From positions 1-35,525 of the forward strand of contig JANTHE010000006.1 of the NCBI GenBank assembly GCA_024762585.1: 35,525 nt of DNA, read 5' to 3'. The stretch's first letter is position 1. Each line of letters opens with the position of its first letter. This DNA comes from Sulfuricurvum sp. (lineage in GTDB: Bacteria > Campylobacterota > Campylobacteria > Campylobacterales > Sulfurimonadaceae). Below, piece after piece: positions 1 to 7,379 of the stretch. Position numbers and translations under genes: made by a program. The notes under the pieces are model-generated. The model was not told the origin of the DNA. It was given only the letters and a program-made list of their open reading frames with translations, and searched no databases.

Positions 1-269
1 CAGTCTCCCCCGACATAATCTATTCCGGCAGTGATAGCCCGGTGTTGTCCAAAATTGCGTGACAGGTTGATACCTCTCACTCTGCTATCCTTTTGAGAAA
101 GTGATACAATAAATTCCCAACTCTTATCAGGGCTGGCATCGTTAACCATAATGATTTTAAAATCATCTGTGATTTGACCCACGGAATCCACTAGGCGGCT
201 ATATAGTTCTTCTAAAGATGCACCGCAGCCATATACTGGTATTACGATGGAAATATGCGGATTAGTCAC
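1..269 (-). CDS. Family 2 glycosyltransferase (DPM1/GtrB-like), N-terminal part only
   Basis: This gene is absent from the ORF track because it runs off the window; about 89 codons are visible. The reverse strand reads MTNPHISIVIPVYGCG and then IIMVNDASPD, the nucleotide-sugar binding core of GT-A fold family 2 enzymes, followed by NLSRNFGQHRAITAG, which is typical of the polyprenyl-phosphate sugar transferase branch (DPM1/GtrB/ArnC-like). The start is a GTG at 269 with GGAG about 8 bases upstream. Such enzymes move a sugar from a nucleotide donor to a lipid carrier or to growing glycan at the inner membrane. The acceptor cannot be told, and the C-terminal membrane helices that would confirm the branch lie outside the window. 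Confidence 0.85.
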   Translation of the reverse strand, partial: MTNPHISIVIPVYGCGASLEELYSRLVDSVGQITDDFKIIMVNDASPDKSWEFIVSLSQKDSRVRGINLSRNFGQHRAITAGIDYVGGD

Positions 270-333
270 TGTTTTTCTCCAAATTAGAAATATAATAATA
301 TTCCAAGTTCAAGTCATTAAGTGCAACACCTCA

Positions 334-954
334 TTATGCTGCCAGACCTTCAACGATTTTACCGAAAAAGAACTGATGGGGTATTTTGAAGTCCAGGGTT
401 TTTTTCGGGCGACGGTTCAGTTTCTCCTGAACGGCTTCGATCTGTTCGTCTGTGATCTCTTCTAACCTTGTTCCTTTTGGAAAGTACTGTCGGATCAGCC
501 CGAGGGCACCCCAGGGGTATTTGTCGCTACGCTCGGGCATGTTTTCATTGGTACCCCGTTTCCATATCGATCTCGAAGTCGCCGATGCGTAAACGTTTGT
601 CGACGATCTCGGGACGCTCATCGATACTCACGCGGTTCCTGATCTGGCCACGGCGCTCAATGCTGCCGTAGCGCTTCCGGTATTTTCGGCTTTTATGGCG
701 CAGGTGCGTATAGAGTACTCCTCTTTGCTTGCAGTCCCGCTGCAAATACCGGTAGATCGTCTCGTGACAGACACGGCTTATTCCTGCATTCGTCATGGTG
801 TTGCTGATCTGCTCTGGACTCCATTCCTCTTTGATGCGCTCGTCGAAGGATCGACTCTGATGTTCAACACTATGGCTTTCTGGCTCACCCTCTCTTTTCT
901 CAAAGCGTCAATCTGATATCGCTGTGTTTCGGTCAACTGTGTATAGTGTCTCAT
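334..954 (-). pseudogene. IS30-family transposase, broken
   Basis: The reading begins MRHYTQLTETQRYQIDAL at 954 and continues as RKERVSQKAIV, the usual helix-turn-helix. It then jumps, with a frame change and loss of a segment, to IKEEWSPEQIS. The middle part (MTNAGISRVCHETIYRYLQ to RIGDFEID) is intact and keeps the first catalytic Asp. The section that should carry the second Asp (normally in a DNG motif) is missing. The reading resumes at LIRQYFPKGTRLEEITDEQ and ends KTLDFKIPHQFFF. About 13 foreign residues sit just before LIRQYF and correspond to a 41-bp palindromic insert. Catalysis is not possible; this is a relic. Confidence 0.85.
498..538. repeat. 41-bp palindromic insert inside the IS30 remnant
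   Basis: GCCCGAG at 498-504 pairs with CTCGGGC at 532-538, and CCCCAGGGG lies inside. The insert adds about 13 codons between the GTNEN-like and LIRQYFPK parts of the transposase, where family members run on directly. It looks like a small REP-type hairpin that landed in the element. Confidence 0.5.
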
Positions 955-1065
955 AAGTGCTTCTCTCATCTTGTCAGGATAGTCAAGCCGACTCTATACC
1001 GGTTGACCTGGATATGCCGCTCAATAAAATTGCACTTATTGGTTGAATTCACGTTATTTTAATAA

Positions 1066-1118
1066 AGGGCATCTCTAAAAACCCTCTGAGATCTGTACAA
1101 GGTTTTTAGAGATGCCCT
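1066..1118. repeat. 53-bp inverted-repeat relic; same motif recurs at four gene ends
   Basis: AGGGCATCTCTAAAAACC at 1066-1083 and its perfect reverse complement at 1101-1118 flank a 17-bp spacer. The right arm, with the GTACA before it, is matched at 11533-11556, and the core TTTAGAGRTGCCCT recurs at 14078-14091 and 19723-19736. The shape suggests the fused ends of an insertion sequence or a tiny non-autonomous element. I cannot name the family. Confidence 0.6.
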
Positions 1119-1221
1119 CCTAAAGATATTACACAATTTTCACACATAGATTTCAAACCTACATCCATATGAAAAAGCCTTGTTCGTTTATGGAACTGAA
1201 AAAGTATATCGATTTACGATA

Positions 1222-1338
1222 AAGGGAATATTGAAGAATCCGATTGTACAGATGTTGCATGAAATCGGCATTACGAAGATATTGAAGCAAAGTGATTTTG
1301 TCAAATACGAGGTCGGCCACGCTCCCTCTCTAGTGTAA
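1222..1338 (+). pseudogene. Unrecognised broken ORF, perhaps a transposase N-terminus
   Basis: A 38-codon open stretch reads ILKNPIVQMLHEIGITKIL and then KQSDFVKYEVGHAPSLV before a stop. There is no start codon or ribosome site in frame, and the stretch is preceded by a stop. The wording resembles the N-termini of some IS4-type transposases that I recall from Campylobacterota, but the similarity is weak and the assignment is a guess. It lies between an inverted-repeat relic and an IS3 remnant, which fits a decayed mobile region. Confidence 0.3.
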
Positions 1339-1417
1339 GCTCCCCACCATTATTTAGATAGTTTCAGGGGTAACTTTTTCCATTGTTTGATTGTAGCGTT
1401 CAAAAACTAGATCGGGG

Positions 1418-1792
1418 TTGATTTTTTCAGTGAGTCGTGATAACGATCGGTATTGCAATCGATCATCCTCTCTGCCGGCAGCTTGGGTTGTAAGAACGCT
1501 TAAACAGATCTGTGAGTGGCGTGGATACCTAAAGCAATCCGTGTTGACAACGGATCGGAATATATCTCACATAAGCTGGAGGAGTGGTGTGAACAACGGA
1601 AAGTCAATCTAAAGTTCAAGTGGCCGTGAAAACCGGCCGACATTGTCTGTATTGAGCGGCTCAATAGAAGTTTCCGAAGAGAACGGCTTGATGCTTATAT
1701 TTTCAATTCGCTTTCAGCAGTCTGTACAATGACCAAAAAGTAGATGAACGATTATGATACTGGAGCCTTCTCATGGCTCAATGGGTAAATGC
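1418..1792 (+). pseudogene. IS3-family orfB (integrase core) C-terminal remnant
   Basis: The pieces read SSSLPAAWVVRTLKQICEWRG, then after a one-base shift KAIRVDNGSEYISHKLEEWC, an in-frame TGA, IERLNRSFRRERLDAYIFNS, an in-frame TAG and MNDYDTG. These are the rve-domain landmarks of IS3 orfB: the DNG Asp, the ERLNRSFRRE Glu block and the final NDY(N)TRRPH region. The N-terminal half and orfA are absent. One frameshift and at least two stops make it clearly dead. Confidence 0.85.
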
Positions 1793-2085
1793 GAGTAGCA
1801 CGTCGCTGGTATCAATATCCTCACCACAAAGCCGGATATGCTGAGCGAGGTGAAGCCCGGCGGACAGTGTAGTCTTTTTGGCTTCTAGGGCTACCTCTTC
1901 ATTGGGTGCGATGCACTCCTGGCCGTCAGGAATACGTGCCTAGGTTATGATTCGAACGGTCTGTCCTACGCTTAAATTCTTTCGGTCAGAATGCGCCCCA
2001 GAACGATTACAATCGGGATGAACTCTCGGCGTCTTGTTGGGGTGAAGGTATAGATGTGCTCAACTTCTTCGACGGAGACAGGCAT
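1790..2085 (-). pseudogene. moeA: Remnant of molybdopterin molybdotransferase (MoeA)
   Basis: On the reverse strand a start at 2085 gives MPVSVEEVEHIYTFT and VLGRILTERI before a stop, which fits the MoeA N-terminus. After a large deletion the reading continues SVGQTVRIIT, a TAG where Gly is expected, ARIPDGQECIAPNEEV, and then LSAGLHLAQHIRLCGEDID. The order matches the MoeA core (GARIPxGxxxIxPxEEV, then the xGxxxRxxGEDI block). Everything after that is lost at the junction with the IS3 remnant. A functional copy must sit elsewhere if the formate dehydrogenase in this window is used, since MoeA inserts molybdenum or tungsten into the cofactor. Confidence 0.75.
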
Positions 2086-2135
2086 GAGTGACTCTTTTTT
2101 GTTGATTATTTCTGTCGATTATAGGAAAGTTGGGG

Positions 2136-2141
2136 TAAAAT
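2136..2141 (+). promoter_or_regulatory. -10 box TAAAAT, placed for a leaderless start at 2149
   Basis: TAAAAT ends 7 bases before the ATG at 2149, so transcription would begin at or next to the start codon. There is no Shine-Dalgarno sequence before this ATG. No clear -35 box is seen, which is common in Campylobacterota. Confidence 0.45.
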
Positions 2142-2148
2142 CCGGATT

Positions 2149-2559
2149 ATGGAAGCCATGTATACACTCAGCGTTCAGCTGCATTTCGGTTCGGTTATCT
2201 TCTGGCTTGGCGTGATCGCCTTTAATATGGCTATGGTGCAATTTGCCGTGCAGGGAGGCGAGTATGTTCGGCGGGCGCGCATCGCGATGCCTTTTTCCGT
2301 CATGGCGATTGCCGCGACAGCTTTTACCGGAACGATCATGATGGCGGCGAAGCATCTGGAGTTCACATTGGAAAACATTGCGATGATTTTGCTGACCGTT
2401 GTGCTGATTGGCCTTGAAGCCAGGCGTTACAAGACGCTGCGCCGTCTGCGTACTACATTGCCCGAAGCACTTACGCTCTATCGTCCCTATGCCTTGAAGC
2501 TTTTGGGAGGCGAATTGCTGCTGAGTCTACTGATGATGCTCTGGATGGCGATGTTATGA
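2149..2559 (+). CDS. Small integral membrane protein of unknown function
   Basis: A 136-residue protein that is almost wholly hydrophobic, with about four predicted membrane helices: around residues 10-33, 45-65, 74-90 and 115-135. A basic loop (ARRYKTLRRLR) lies between the last two. No catalytic motif is visible. Its stop overlaps the rsmE start by four bases (ATGA), so the two are translationally coupled. A similar membrane protein next to rsmE occurs in some Helicobacter genomes, as I recall. The start could also be the ATG at 2158. The gene is real, but its function is unknown. Confidence 0.75.
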   Translation: MEAMYTLSVQLHFGSVIFWLGVIAFNMAMVQFAVQGGEYVRRARIAMPFSVMAIAATAFTGTIMMAAKHLEFTLENIAMILLTVVLIGLEARRYKTLRRLRTTLPEALTLYRPYALKLLGGELLLSLLMMLWMAML

Positions 2560-3227
2560 AGTTTCTGTTCCACGATGATGCCGGTATGAAACATTTGATT
2601 TTAAAAAGTGATTCGTATAAATACCTGATCAAGGTACGCCGACACAAAACAGGCGACTCGATCGCACTGCGCCGCCGTGCAGCCAGTGAAACGCTTTATA
2701 CTTACATGCTGCAAGCCATTGAGGGTCGTCGCGCCGAATTGCTGCTGAAAAAAGAGGAGCGTCATGTCGTTGCCGCAGAGAAGCTGCTGCATATCGGATG
2801 GTGTACCATTGATCCCAAATCGGTTGAAAAGGTTTTGGCGCAGCTGAGTGAACTGGGTGTGGCAAAAATCACCTTTATTCGCTGTGATCGAAGTCAGCAT
2901 CAGTTCAAGCACGATTTTGAACGCTACAACCGAATTCTTGAGGCATCCATGCAGCAATCAGGGCGCAGTGTATGGATAAAACTTGAAGCGGCAGACTCGC
3001 TGGCAGAGTTTATACACGCGTATCCGCAGACCGTGGTGCTTGATTTTGCAGAACAAATATTTACGCAGACATCGGGCATTGATACAGTACTCATCGGCTG
3101 CGAAGGCGGCTTCAGTGACGAGGAACGCACGTTGCTTCGTACCTGCAAAACCGTTCGCTTTGATACACCGATGATTTTGCGTTCGGAATGCGCCGCCGTT
3201 GCAGCGGCGGCAAAGGTTTTGTTATGA
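2556..3227 (+). CDS. rsmE: 16S rRNA (uracil1498-N3)-methyltransferase RsmE
   Basis: RsmE methylates U1498 of 16S rRNA in the assembled 30S subunit, using S-adenosylmethionine. The 223 residues match the usual length. The N-terminal part (about 1-70) is the PUA-like RNA-binding domain, with FLFHDDAG and HLILKSDSYKYLIKVRRHKTGD. The rest is the knotted SPOUT domain, with the SAM loop IGCEGGFSDEER near residue 180 and the knot ILRSECAAVAAAAKVLL at the end. The Cys in GCEGG sits where many bacteria have Pro. The gene overlaps both neighbours by four bases, upstream membrane protein and downstream ATPase, so the three form one transcription unit. Confidence 0.93.
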   Translation: MKFLFHDDAGMKHLILKSDSYKYLIKVRRHKTGDSIALRRRAASETLYTYMLQAIEGRRAELLLKKEERHVVAAEKLLHIGWCTIDPKSVEKVLAQLSELGVAKITFIRCDRSQHQFKHDFERYNRILEASMQQSGRSVWIKLEAADSLAEFIHAYPQTVVLDFAEQIFTQTSGIDTVLIGCEGGFSDEERTLLRTCKTVRFDTPMILRSECAAVAAAAKVLL

Positions 3228-5503
3228 AAGAACTGTACGAAAAACTGGGGCTTTTTTATCTGGGAAAATCTGTGGATGAGAAGGTGCCCACACTGGTGAA
3301 GAGTAAAGATTTCACAACGCATGCAGCCATCATCGGCATGACGGGAAGCGGCAAAACCGGGTTGGCTATCGGCCTGCTGGAAGAGGCGATGATCGACAAT
3401 ATTCCTGCTATTGTCATCGATCCCAAGGGTGACATGGGAAACCTCTGTCTGCGTTCAGCAGATTATGATCCAGAAGATTTTGTTCCATGGGTTGGAGAGG
3501 AAAAAGCTCAAAGTGCCGCTGCGGCGTGGAAAAAAGGGATTGAAAGCTTTGATCAGACTGTAGAGCGCTCTGCCCGACTGAGCCGAGTGCCTGTTACGAT
3601 ATATACTCCTGGCAGCAGTGCCGGTGTCGGTGTGAACATTCTTGGATCCCTGGATGTTCCGGGCGATGAAATAATGCAGGAGAGTGATCTGTTTTCCAGT
3701 TATCTCGGCTCCACGGTTGCCTCTTTGCTGTCAATGATTGGTGAAACAAATGATATTCAGTCAAAATCCTATACTTTTTTGTGCACACTGTTAGCTTCGT
3801 TATGGCAAAAAGGTGAAAAGATAACCCTGGAACGCCTCATAGCAGCGATCATCTCCCCACCGTTTTCCAAGGTGGGCTTTCTGGCGCTTGACGATTTTTT
3901 TTCGTCCAAAGAACGATTTGCATTGGCAACCCGTTTCAACAGCGTCGTAGCCAACCCCTCTTTCGCACAGTGGCTTGAGGGGGTGGAGCTGGATATTGAT
4001 GCGATGCTGTATGATGAAAACGCCAATGCAAAAGTGAGTATCTTTTCCATCGCACATCTCGACGACGCGCAACGCATGTTTTTCGTGACGATGCTGCTCA
4101 ATCGCTACGTGGCATGGATGCGACGTCAAAGCGGAACGACAACATTGCGCTCCTTGTTGTATATGGATGAGATCTACGGTTTTTTCCCGCCCAGCAAGAA
4201 TCCGCCTTCAAAAACACCGATGTTATTGCTGTTGAAGCAGGCGCGGGCTTTCGGGATAGGCGTCGTACTCTCGACACAAAATCCGGTCGACCTGGATTAC
4301 AAGGGCCTGGCGAACATCGGAACCTGGTTTATCGGAAGACTGCAGACGCGTCAGGATGTCGACCGGGTCATCGATGGACTCAGCGGGAAGCTGGGGTCGG
4401 AGTATTCACAAGAAGAGATTCGCTCGATGATAGCGCATCTGGACAAACGTGTCTTTTTTATCAAAAGTGCGCATCGAGAACGCATCGAACGTTTTACAAC
4501 GCGGTGGGTGCTTAGTTACCTCAAGGGACCGCTCAAGCGTGATGAGATAAAAATGCTGATGCACGATCAGAAAGTGCGGCTGCAGCCCATTAAAAGCGAG
4601 CCGCAGACTTCCAAGCAGCCGAAAGCTGCGCAGATGAATAATGCAGCGCCTTCACTTGAGATGGTTCAGTACTATGAAGGGGTGGGCAATACGGAACTGA
4701 CTCCGGTACTTTTGTATAAAACCAGCCTGTATTATCACAATGAGTCCAAAGGGATCGACCTGAATGTGTCCAGCGAATGCGAAATTGTTCTGGAGGGGGA
4801 CAAAAGGGTGGATTTTACTCGCGCAGAGCCTTCGGATGCATTGTCCAGACGCTATCCAACTGTACCGCCGAAACAGGCAACGTTCGCAGAGTTGCCTTCA
4901 GAGTTTTCACGTCACGGAATCGAAAAACTGTTGACAAAAGCATTGAAAGACTACCTCTACACCCACCAGGGTTTGCAGATGTATCGGGTACGTTCCCCGA
5001 GATTCGCGTCCAGGGCAGGCGAAACGTATCAGGCATTTTCACTGCGTTTTAAAGAAGAGCTTGATGTACGCAAGGCGGCTGAAAAAGAAAAACTGACTGC
5101 ACGCTATGAACGTAAAGAGGCCATGCTCCGTCGACAGTTGGAGCGTGCCCAGATAAAAGTAGAAAAAGAGGAGTCGGATGTTGCAGCGAAAACCACCGAT
5201 ACCCTTGTGAGTGCAGGGCTAGCCGTTTTGGGGGCTTTTTTCGGAGGCCGTTCTTCCAGTCGCATCGGCAGTACGGTCAGCAAGGGGACGCGCATTGCCA
5301 AAGAAAAGCGCGATGTTATTCATGCCCAGGAAGCGGTTGCAGAACTTGACAGACGCTATGAACGCCTCAGGCAGGACTTGGAGCAGCAGATTGATCTGAT
5401 AGATGCAAAGTACAGCCTGGAAAACTATACGATCGAGCCATATAAAGTTCGGCCAAAAAAACGCGATATATCCATCGACGCCATTGCACTGTTATGGCGA
5501 TGA
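3224..5503 (+). CDS. HerA/FtsK-like P-loop ATPase with C-terminal coiled coil (DUF87-type)
   Basis: The ORF track starts too early: the ATG at 3224 overlaps the rsmE stop and gives 759 residues. It has a Walker A GMTGSGKTG near residue 40, a second conserved strand IVIDPKGDMGNL near 66-77, a Walker B with YMDEIYGFFPP near 312, and LLKQARAFGIGVVLSTQNP, the sensor region of HerA/DUF87 ATPases. From about residue 610 it becomes a long charged coiled coil, broken by a glycine-rich hydrophobic stretch (LAVLGAFFGGRSSSRIG). HerA relatives pump DNA or act with nucleases, but no nuclease partner (such as NurA) or Sir2 domain is next to it. Its substrate is therefore unknown. It separates rsmE from rpmE, which are adjacent in C. 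jejuni. Confidence 0.85.
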   Translation: MKELYEKLGLFYLGKSVDEKVPTLVKSKDFTTHAAIIGMTGSGKTGLAIGLLEEAMIDNIPAIVIDPKGDMGNLCLRSADYDPEDFVPWVGEEKAQSAAAAWKKGIESFDQTVERSARLSRVPVTIYTPGSSAGVGVNILGSLDVPGDEIMQESDLFSSYLGSTVASLLSMIGETNDIQSKSYTFLCTLLASLWQKGEKITLERLIAAIISPPFSKVGFLALDDFFSSKERFALATRFNSVVANPSFAQWLEGVELDIDAMLYDENANAKVSIFSIAHLDDAQRMFFVTMLLNRYVAWMRRQSGTTTLRSLLYMDEIYGFFPPSKNPPSKTPMLLLLKQARAFGIGVVLSTQNPVDLDYKGLANIGTWFIGRLQTRQDVDRVIDGLSGKLGSEYSQEEIRSMIAHLDKRVFFIKSAHRERIERFTTRWVLSYLKGPLKRDEIKMLMHDQKVRLQPIKSEPQTSKQPKAAQMNNAAPSLEMVQYYEGVGNTELTPVLLYKTSLYYHNESKGIDLNVSSECEIVLEGDKRVDFTRAEPSDALSRRYPTVPPKQATFAELPSEFSRHGIEKLLTKALKDYLYTHQGLQMYRVRSPRFASRAGETYQAFSLRFKEELDVRKAAEKEKLTARYERKEAMLRRQLERAQIKVEKEESDVAAKTTDTLVSAGLAVLGAFFGGRSSSRIGSTVSKGTRIAKEKRDVIHAQEAVAELDRRYERLRQDLEQQIDLIDAKYSLENYTIEPYKVRPKKRDISIDAIALLWR

Positions 5504-5523
5504 TTCAACGTTATGATGAAGGC

Positions 5524-5552
5524 TTGAAAAAAAAATAAATTTACGCTAAAAT
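5524..5552 (+). promoter_or_regulatory. Sigma-70 promoter of rpmE
   Basis: TTGAAA at 5524-5529 and TAAAAT at 5547-5552 are exactly 17 bases apart. Transcription would start near 5560, giving a leader of about 75 bases before rpmE. Confidence 0.65.
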
Positions 5553-5559
5553 TTCGGTT

Positions 5560-5633
5560 CAAAATTCCGCACCCGTACGGAAGGAAAAAATATACCGATA
5601 GACGTACTTTGACGTGTATCAAAAGGCTTGATT
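5560..5633 (+). ncRNA. Candidate structured 5' leader of rpmE (possible L31 autoregulatory leader)
   Basis: The predicted leader folds into two hairpins. The first pairs TTCCG (5565-5569) with CGGAA (5578-5582). The second pairs GATA and ACGT (5597-5600, 5602-5605) with ACGT and TATC (5612-5615, 5617-5620), leaving one G-G mismatch. The second ends directly before the AAAAGG ribosome site (5621-5626), so protein binding there would block initiation. Autoregulatory L31 leaders are known in several other phyla. Assignment here is an inference from position and pairing. Confidence 0.45.
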
Positions 5634-5834
5634 ATGAAAAAAGGGATTCACCCCGAATACGTGGCGTGCAAAGTCACATGTGCCTGCGGCAACGAGTTTG
5701 AAACGAAAAGTTTGAAAGATACTATGCGTATTGACATCTGTAATGAGTGCCACCCGTTCTTTACCGGTTCCGAGCGCCAGGTCGACACGGCCGGACGTAT
5801 CGAGAAGTTCAAGCAGCGCTACAATATGAAATAA
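5634..5834 (+). CDS. rpmE: Ribosomal protein bL31 (zinc-binding form)
   Basis: The ATG at 5634 follows AAAAGG by seven bases and gives 66 residues, the normal bL31 length; the upstream TTG chosen in the ORF track is not needed. The sequence [26 protein letters not shown] with the later [10 protein letters not shown] carries the paired cysteines (CxC and CxxC) of the zinc-containing form. [21 protein letters not shown] is the conserved tail. bL31 bridges the two ribosomal subunits near the central protuberance. It has its own promoter, and rsmI follows after 15 bases. Confidence 0.96.
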   Translation: MKKGIHPEYVACKVTCACGNEFETKSLKDTMRIDICNECHPFFTGSERQVDTAGRIEKFKQRYNMK

Positions 5835-5849
5835 ATCGGAGAGAGGGAA

Positions 5850-6665
5850 ATGCTTACCCTCGTTCCGACACCTATCGGCAATATTGCCGACATCTCCCTA
5901 CGCGCGATGGATACGCTGATGCGGGCCGATGTGCTCCTGTGCGAAGACACGCGTGTTACCAAAAAACTTCTCAATCTCCTCCACGAACGTTATGGAAAAA
6001 CAGCGCAAAAATCGCAACAATTTATTTCAGTACATTCACACAGTGAACACCATTTTCTTGAGAAATCAGATCCGTCGTTTTTTGACCAAAACGTGATCTA
6101 TGTCAGTGACGCAGGGATGCCGGGGGTGAGTGACCCGGGGCAGATGCTGGTGCGCTTTTGCGTCGAAAACGGCATCGAGTATGACGTACTGCCCGGGGCA
6201 AATGCCGTGTTGACCGCCTTTGCCGCCAGTGGATTCGTCGCGACGAAAATGCTTTTTTTCGGTTTTTTGCCTCACAAGGGAAACGAGCGCTCCGGTGCGC
6301 TGCAGCAGGCACTGTACAGCGGCTATACGACTGTGCTGTACGAGTCCCCGCATCGGCTGCAGAAGCTGCTGGGCGAGATCGATTCGGAAGCGCCGCAGCG
6401 CCGTCTATTCGCAGCCAAGGAGCTGACCAAGATGCATCAAACCTACCTGCATGGCACGGCGTCAGATATTTTGCGAACGCTCGGCGGCGGCGTCAAGGGT
6501 GAATGGGTCGTCGTCATTGAGGCAGGTGAAGCGCGGACATCGACCCTGGGTGAGCGTGACATACTTGCACTCGACCTTCCTAAAAAGGCGGCGGCGAAAC
6601 TGATCGCGAAATTGACGGGAGAATCTCCCAAGAACTGCTATCGGCGCCTGATTGAAAATGTGTGA
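5850..6665 (+). CDS. rsmI: 16S rRNA (cytidine1402-2'-O)-methyltransferase RsmI
   Basis: RsmI adds the 2'-O-methyl group to C1402 in the decoding centre. The 271-residue protein begins MLTLVPTPIGNIADISLRA and has ADVLLCEDTR near residue 30. YVSDAGMPGVSDPG near 88-101 and LPGANAVLTAFAASG near 120 are the SAM-binding loops of the tetrapyrrole-methylase-like fold. FGFLPHKGNER and LYESPHRLQKLL are also family hallmarks. The ribosome site is GGAGAGAGGG. It is followed by rlmB, as in C. jejuni. Confidence 0.95.
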   Translation: MLTLVPTPIGNIADISLRAMDTLMRADVLLCEDTRVTKKLLNLLHERYGKTAQKSQQFISVHSHSEHHFLEKSDPSFFDQNVIYVSDAGMPGVSDPGQMLVRFCVENGIEYDVLPGANAVLTAFAASGFVATKMLFFGFLPHKGNERSGALQQALYSGYTTVLYESPHRLQKLLGEIDSEAPQRRLFAAKELTKMHQTYLHGTASDILRTLGGGVKGEWVVVIEAGEARTSTLGERDILALDLPKKAAAKLIAKLTGESPKNCYRRLIENV

Positions 6666-6683
6666 TATTTATCGTTTTTTAGC

Positions 6684-6689
6684 TACAAT
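6684..6689 (+). promoter_or_regulatory. -10 box TACAAT, placed for a leaderless rlmB start
   Basis: TACAAT ends six bases before the rlmB ATG at 6696, and no ribosome-binding sequence lies between. A weak TGTGAT at 6661-6666 lies 17 bases upstream of the -10. The predicted transcription start is the A of the ATG or next to it. Confidence 0.45.
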
Positions 6690-6695
6690 TTCCGA

Positions 6696-7379
6696 ATGCT
6701 GATTTACGGAAAACAACCGGTATACTATCTGCTTGAACACCATCGTGAAAAAATCAGAACGCTTTATTTGGCAAAGGAAGTGGAGCAAAAAGAGTACAGC
6801 CGTCTAATGCGGATGGGGTTTGAGATCAAGCGTATACCGGGTGCGGCGGCACAGAAGATGAGCCGTAGTGGAAACCATCAGGGGTTCTTGGCGGACACGG
6901 ATGCAATTGCACCGGCGGCGCTTCATGCCCTGGCTCAGAAGGAGTTTGTTGTCGTGCTGTGCGGTATTACCGATGTCGGCAATATCGGGGCAATCGTGCG
7001 CAGTGCCTATGCGCTTGGCGCAGACGGCATTGTGGTTACCGGATTGAAATCGCTGGCTTTTGAGGCGGTGCTGCGCAGTTCGACCGGGGCGTTGTATGAC
7101 CTGCCTGTGAATGTGACGACGAACCTTTATGACGCCATGACCGAGCTGAAAAATGCCGGACATACGCTCTACGGTGCAATCATGGAGGGCGTGGATGTCC
7201 GAAGCGTCGCCTTTGAGGGAAAACGTGCTTTGCTGCTGGGCAGTGAAGGTGCCGGGATCCCCGCACGTGCTGTCCGCCGACTCGATCAAGGAGTGAAGGT
7301 CTCGATGGCACACGATTTTGACTCGCTCAATGTCAGTGCCGCCGGTGCTATTTTGATCGACAGGATGCGTATCACATGA
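6696..7379 (+). CDS. rlmB: 23S rRNA 2'-O-methyltransferase of the SpoU/TrmH family (RlmB-like)
   Basis: Members methylate a ribose in rRNA or tRNA; RlmB acts on G2251 of 23S rRNA. The 227-residue protein has an N-terminal substrate-binding part (MLIYGKQPVYYLLE, then NHQGFLADTDAI). The three SPOUT motifs follow: DVGNIGAIVRSAYALGADG near 100, LLLGSEGAGI near 180 and FDSLNVSAAGAILI near 210. NHQGF just after the linker is typical of RlmB. The stop overlaps the next start by four bases (ATGA). TrmH or another SpoU member is possible, but the G-K-Q-P-V start and context favour RlmB. Confidence 0.9.
   Translation: MLIYGKQPVYYLLEHHREKIRTLYLAKEVEQKEYSRLMRMGFEIKRIPGAAAQKMSRSGNHQGFLADTDAIAPAALHALAQKEFVVVLCGITDVGNIGAIVRSAYALGADGIVVTGLKSLAFEAVLRSSTGALYDLPVNVTTNLYDAMTELKNAGHTLYGAIMEGVDVRSVAFEGKRALLLGSEGAGIPARAVRRLDQGVKVSMAHDFDSLNVSAAGAILIDRMRIT

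Larger units (their letters stand above)
308..1047. mobile_element. Internally deleted IS30-family element with both terminal inverted repeats
   Basis: Imperfect inverted repeats bound the element: TTCAAGTCATTAAGTGCAA at 308-326 and TTGCACTTATTGGTTGAA at 1030-1047. Between them lies a leftward IS30-type transposase in pieces. At about 740 bp the element is shorter than usual family members (about 1.0-1.2 kb), which fits the internal deletions seen in the gene. It might still be mobilised in trans if an intact relative exists, because both ends look present. Confidence 0.8.
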
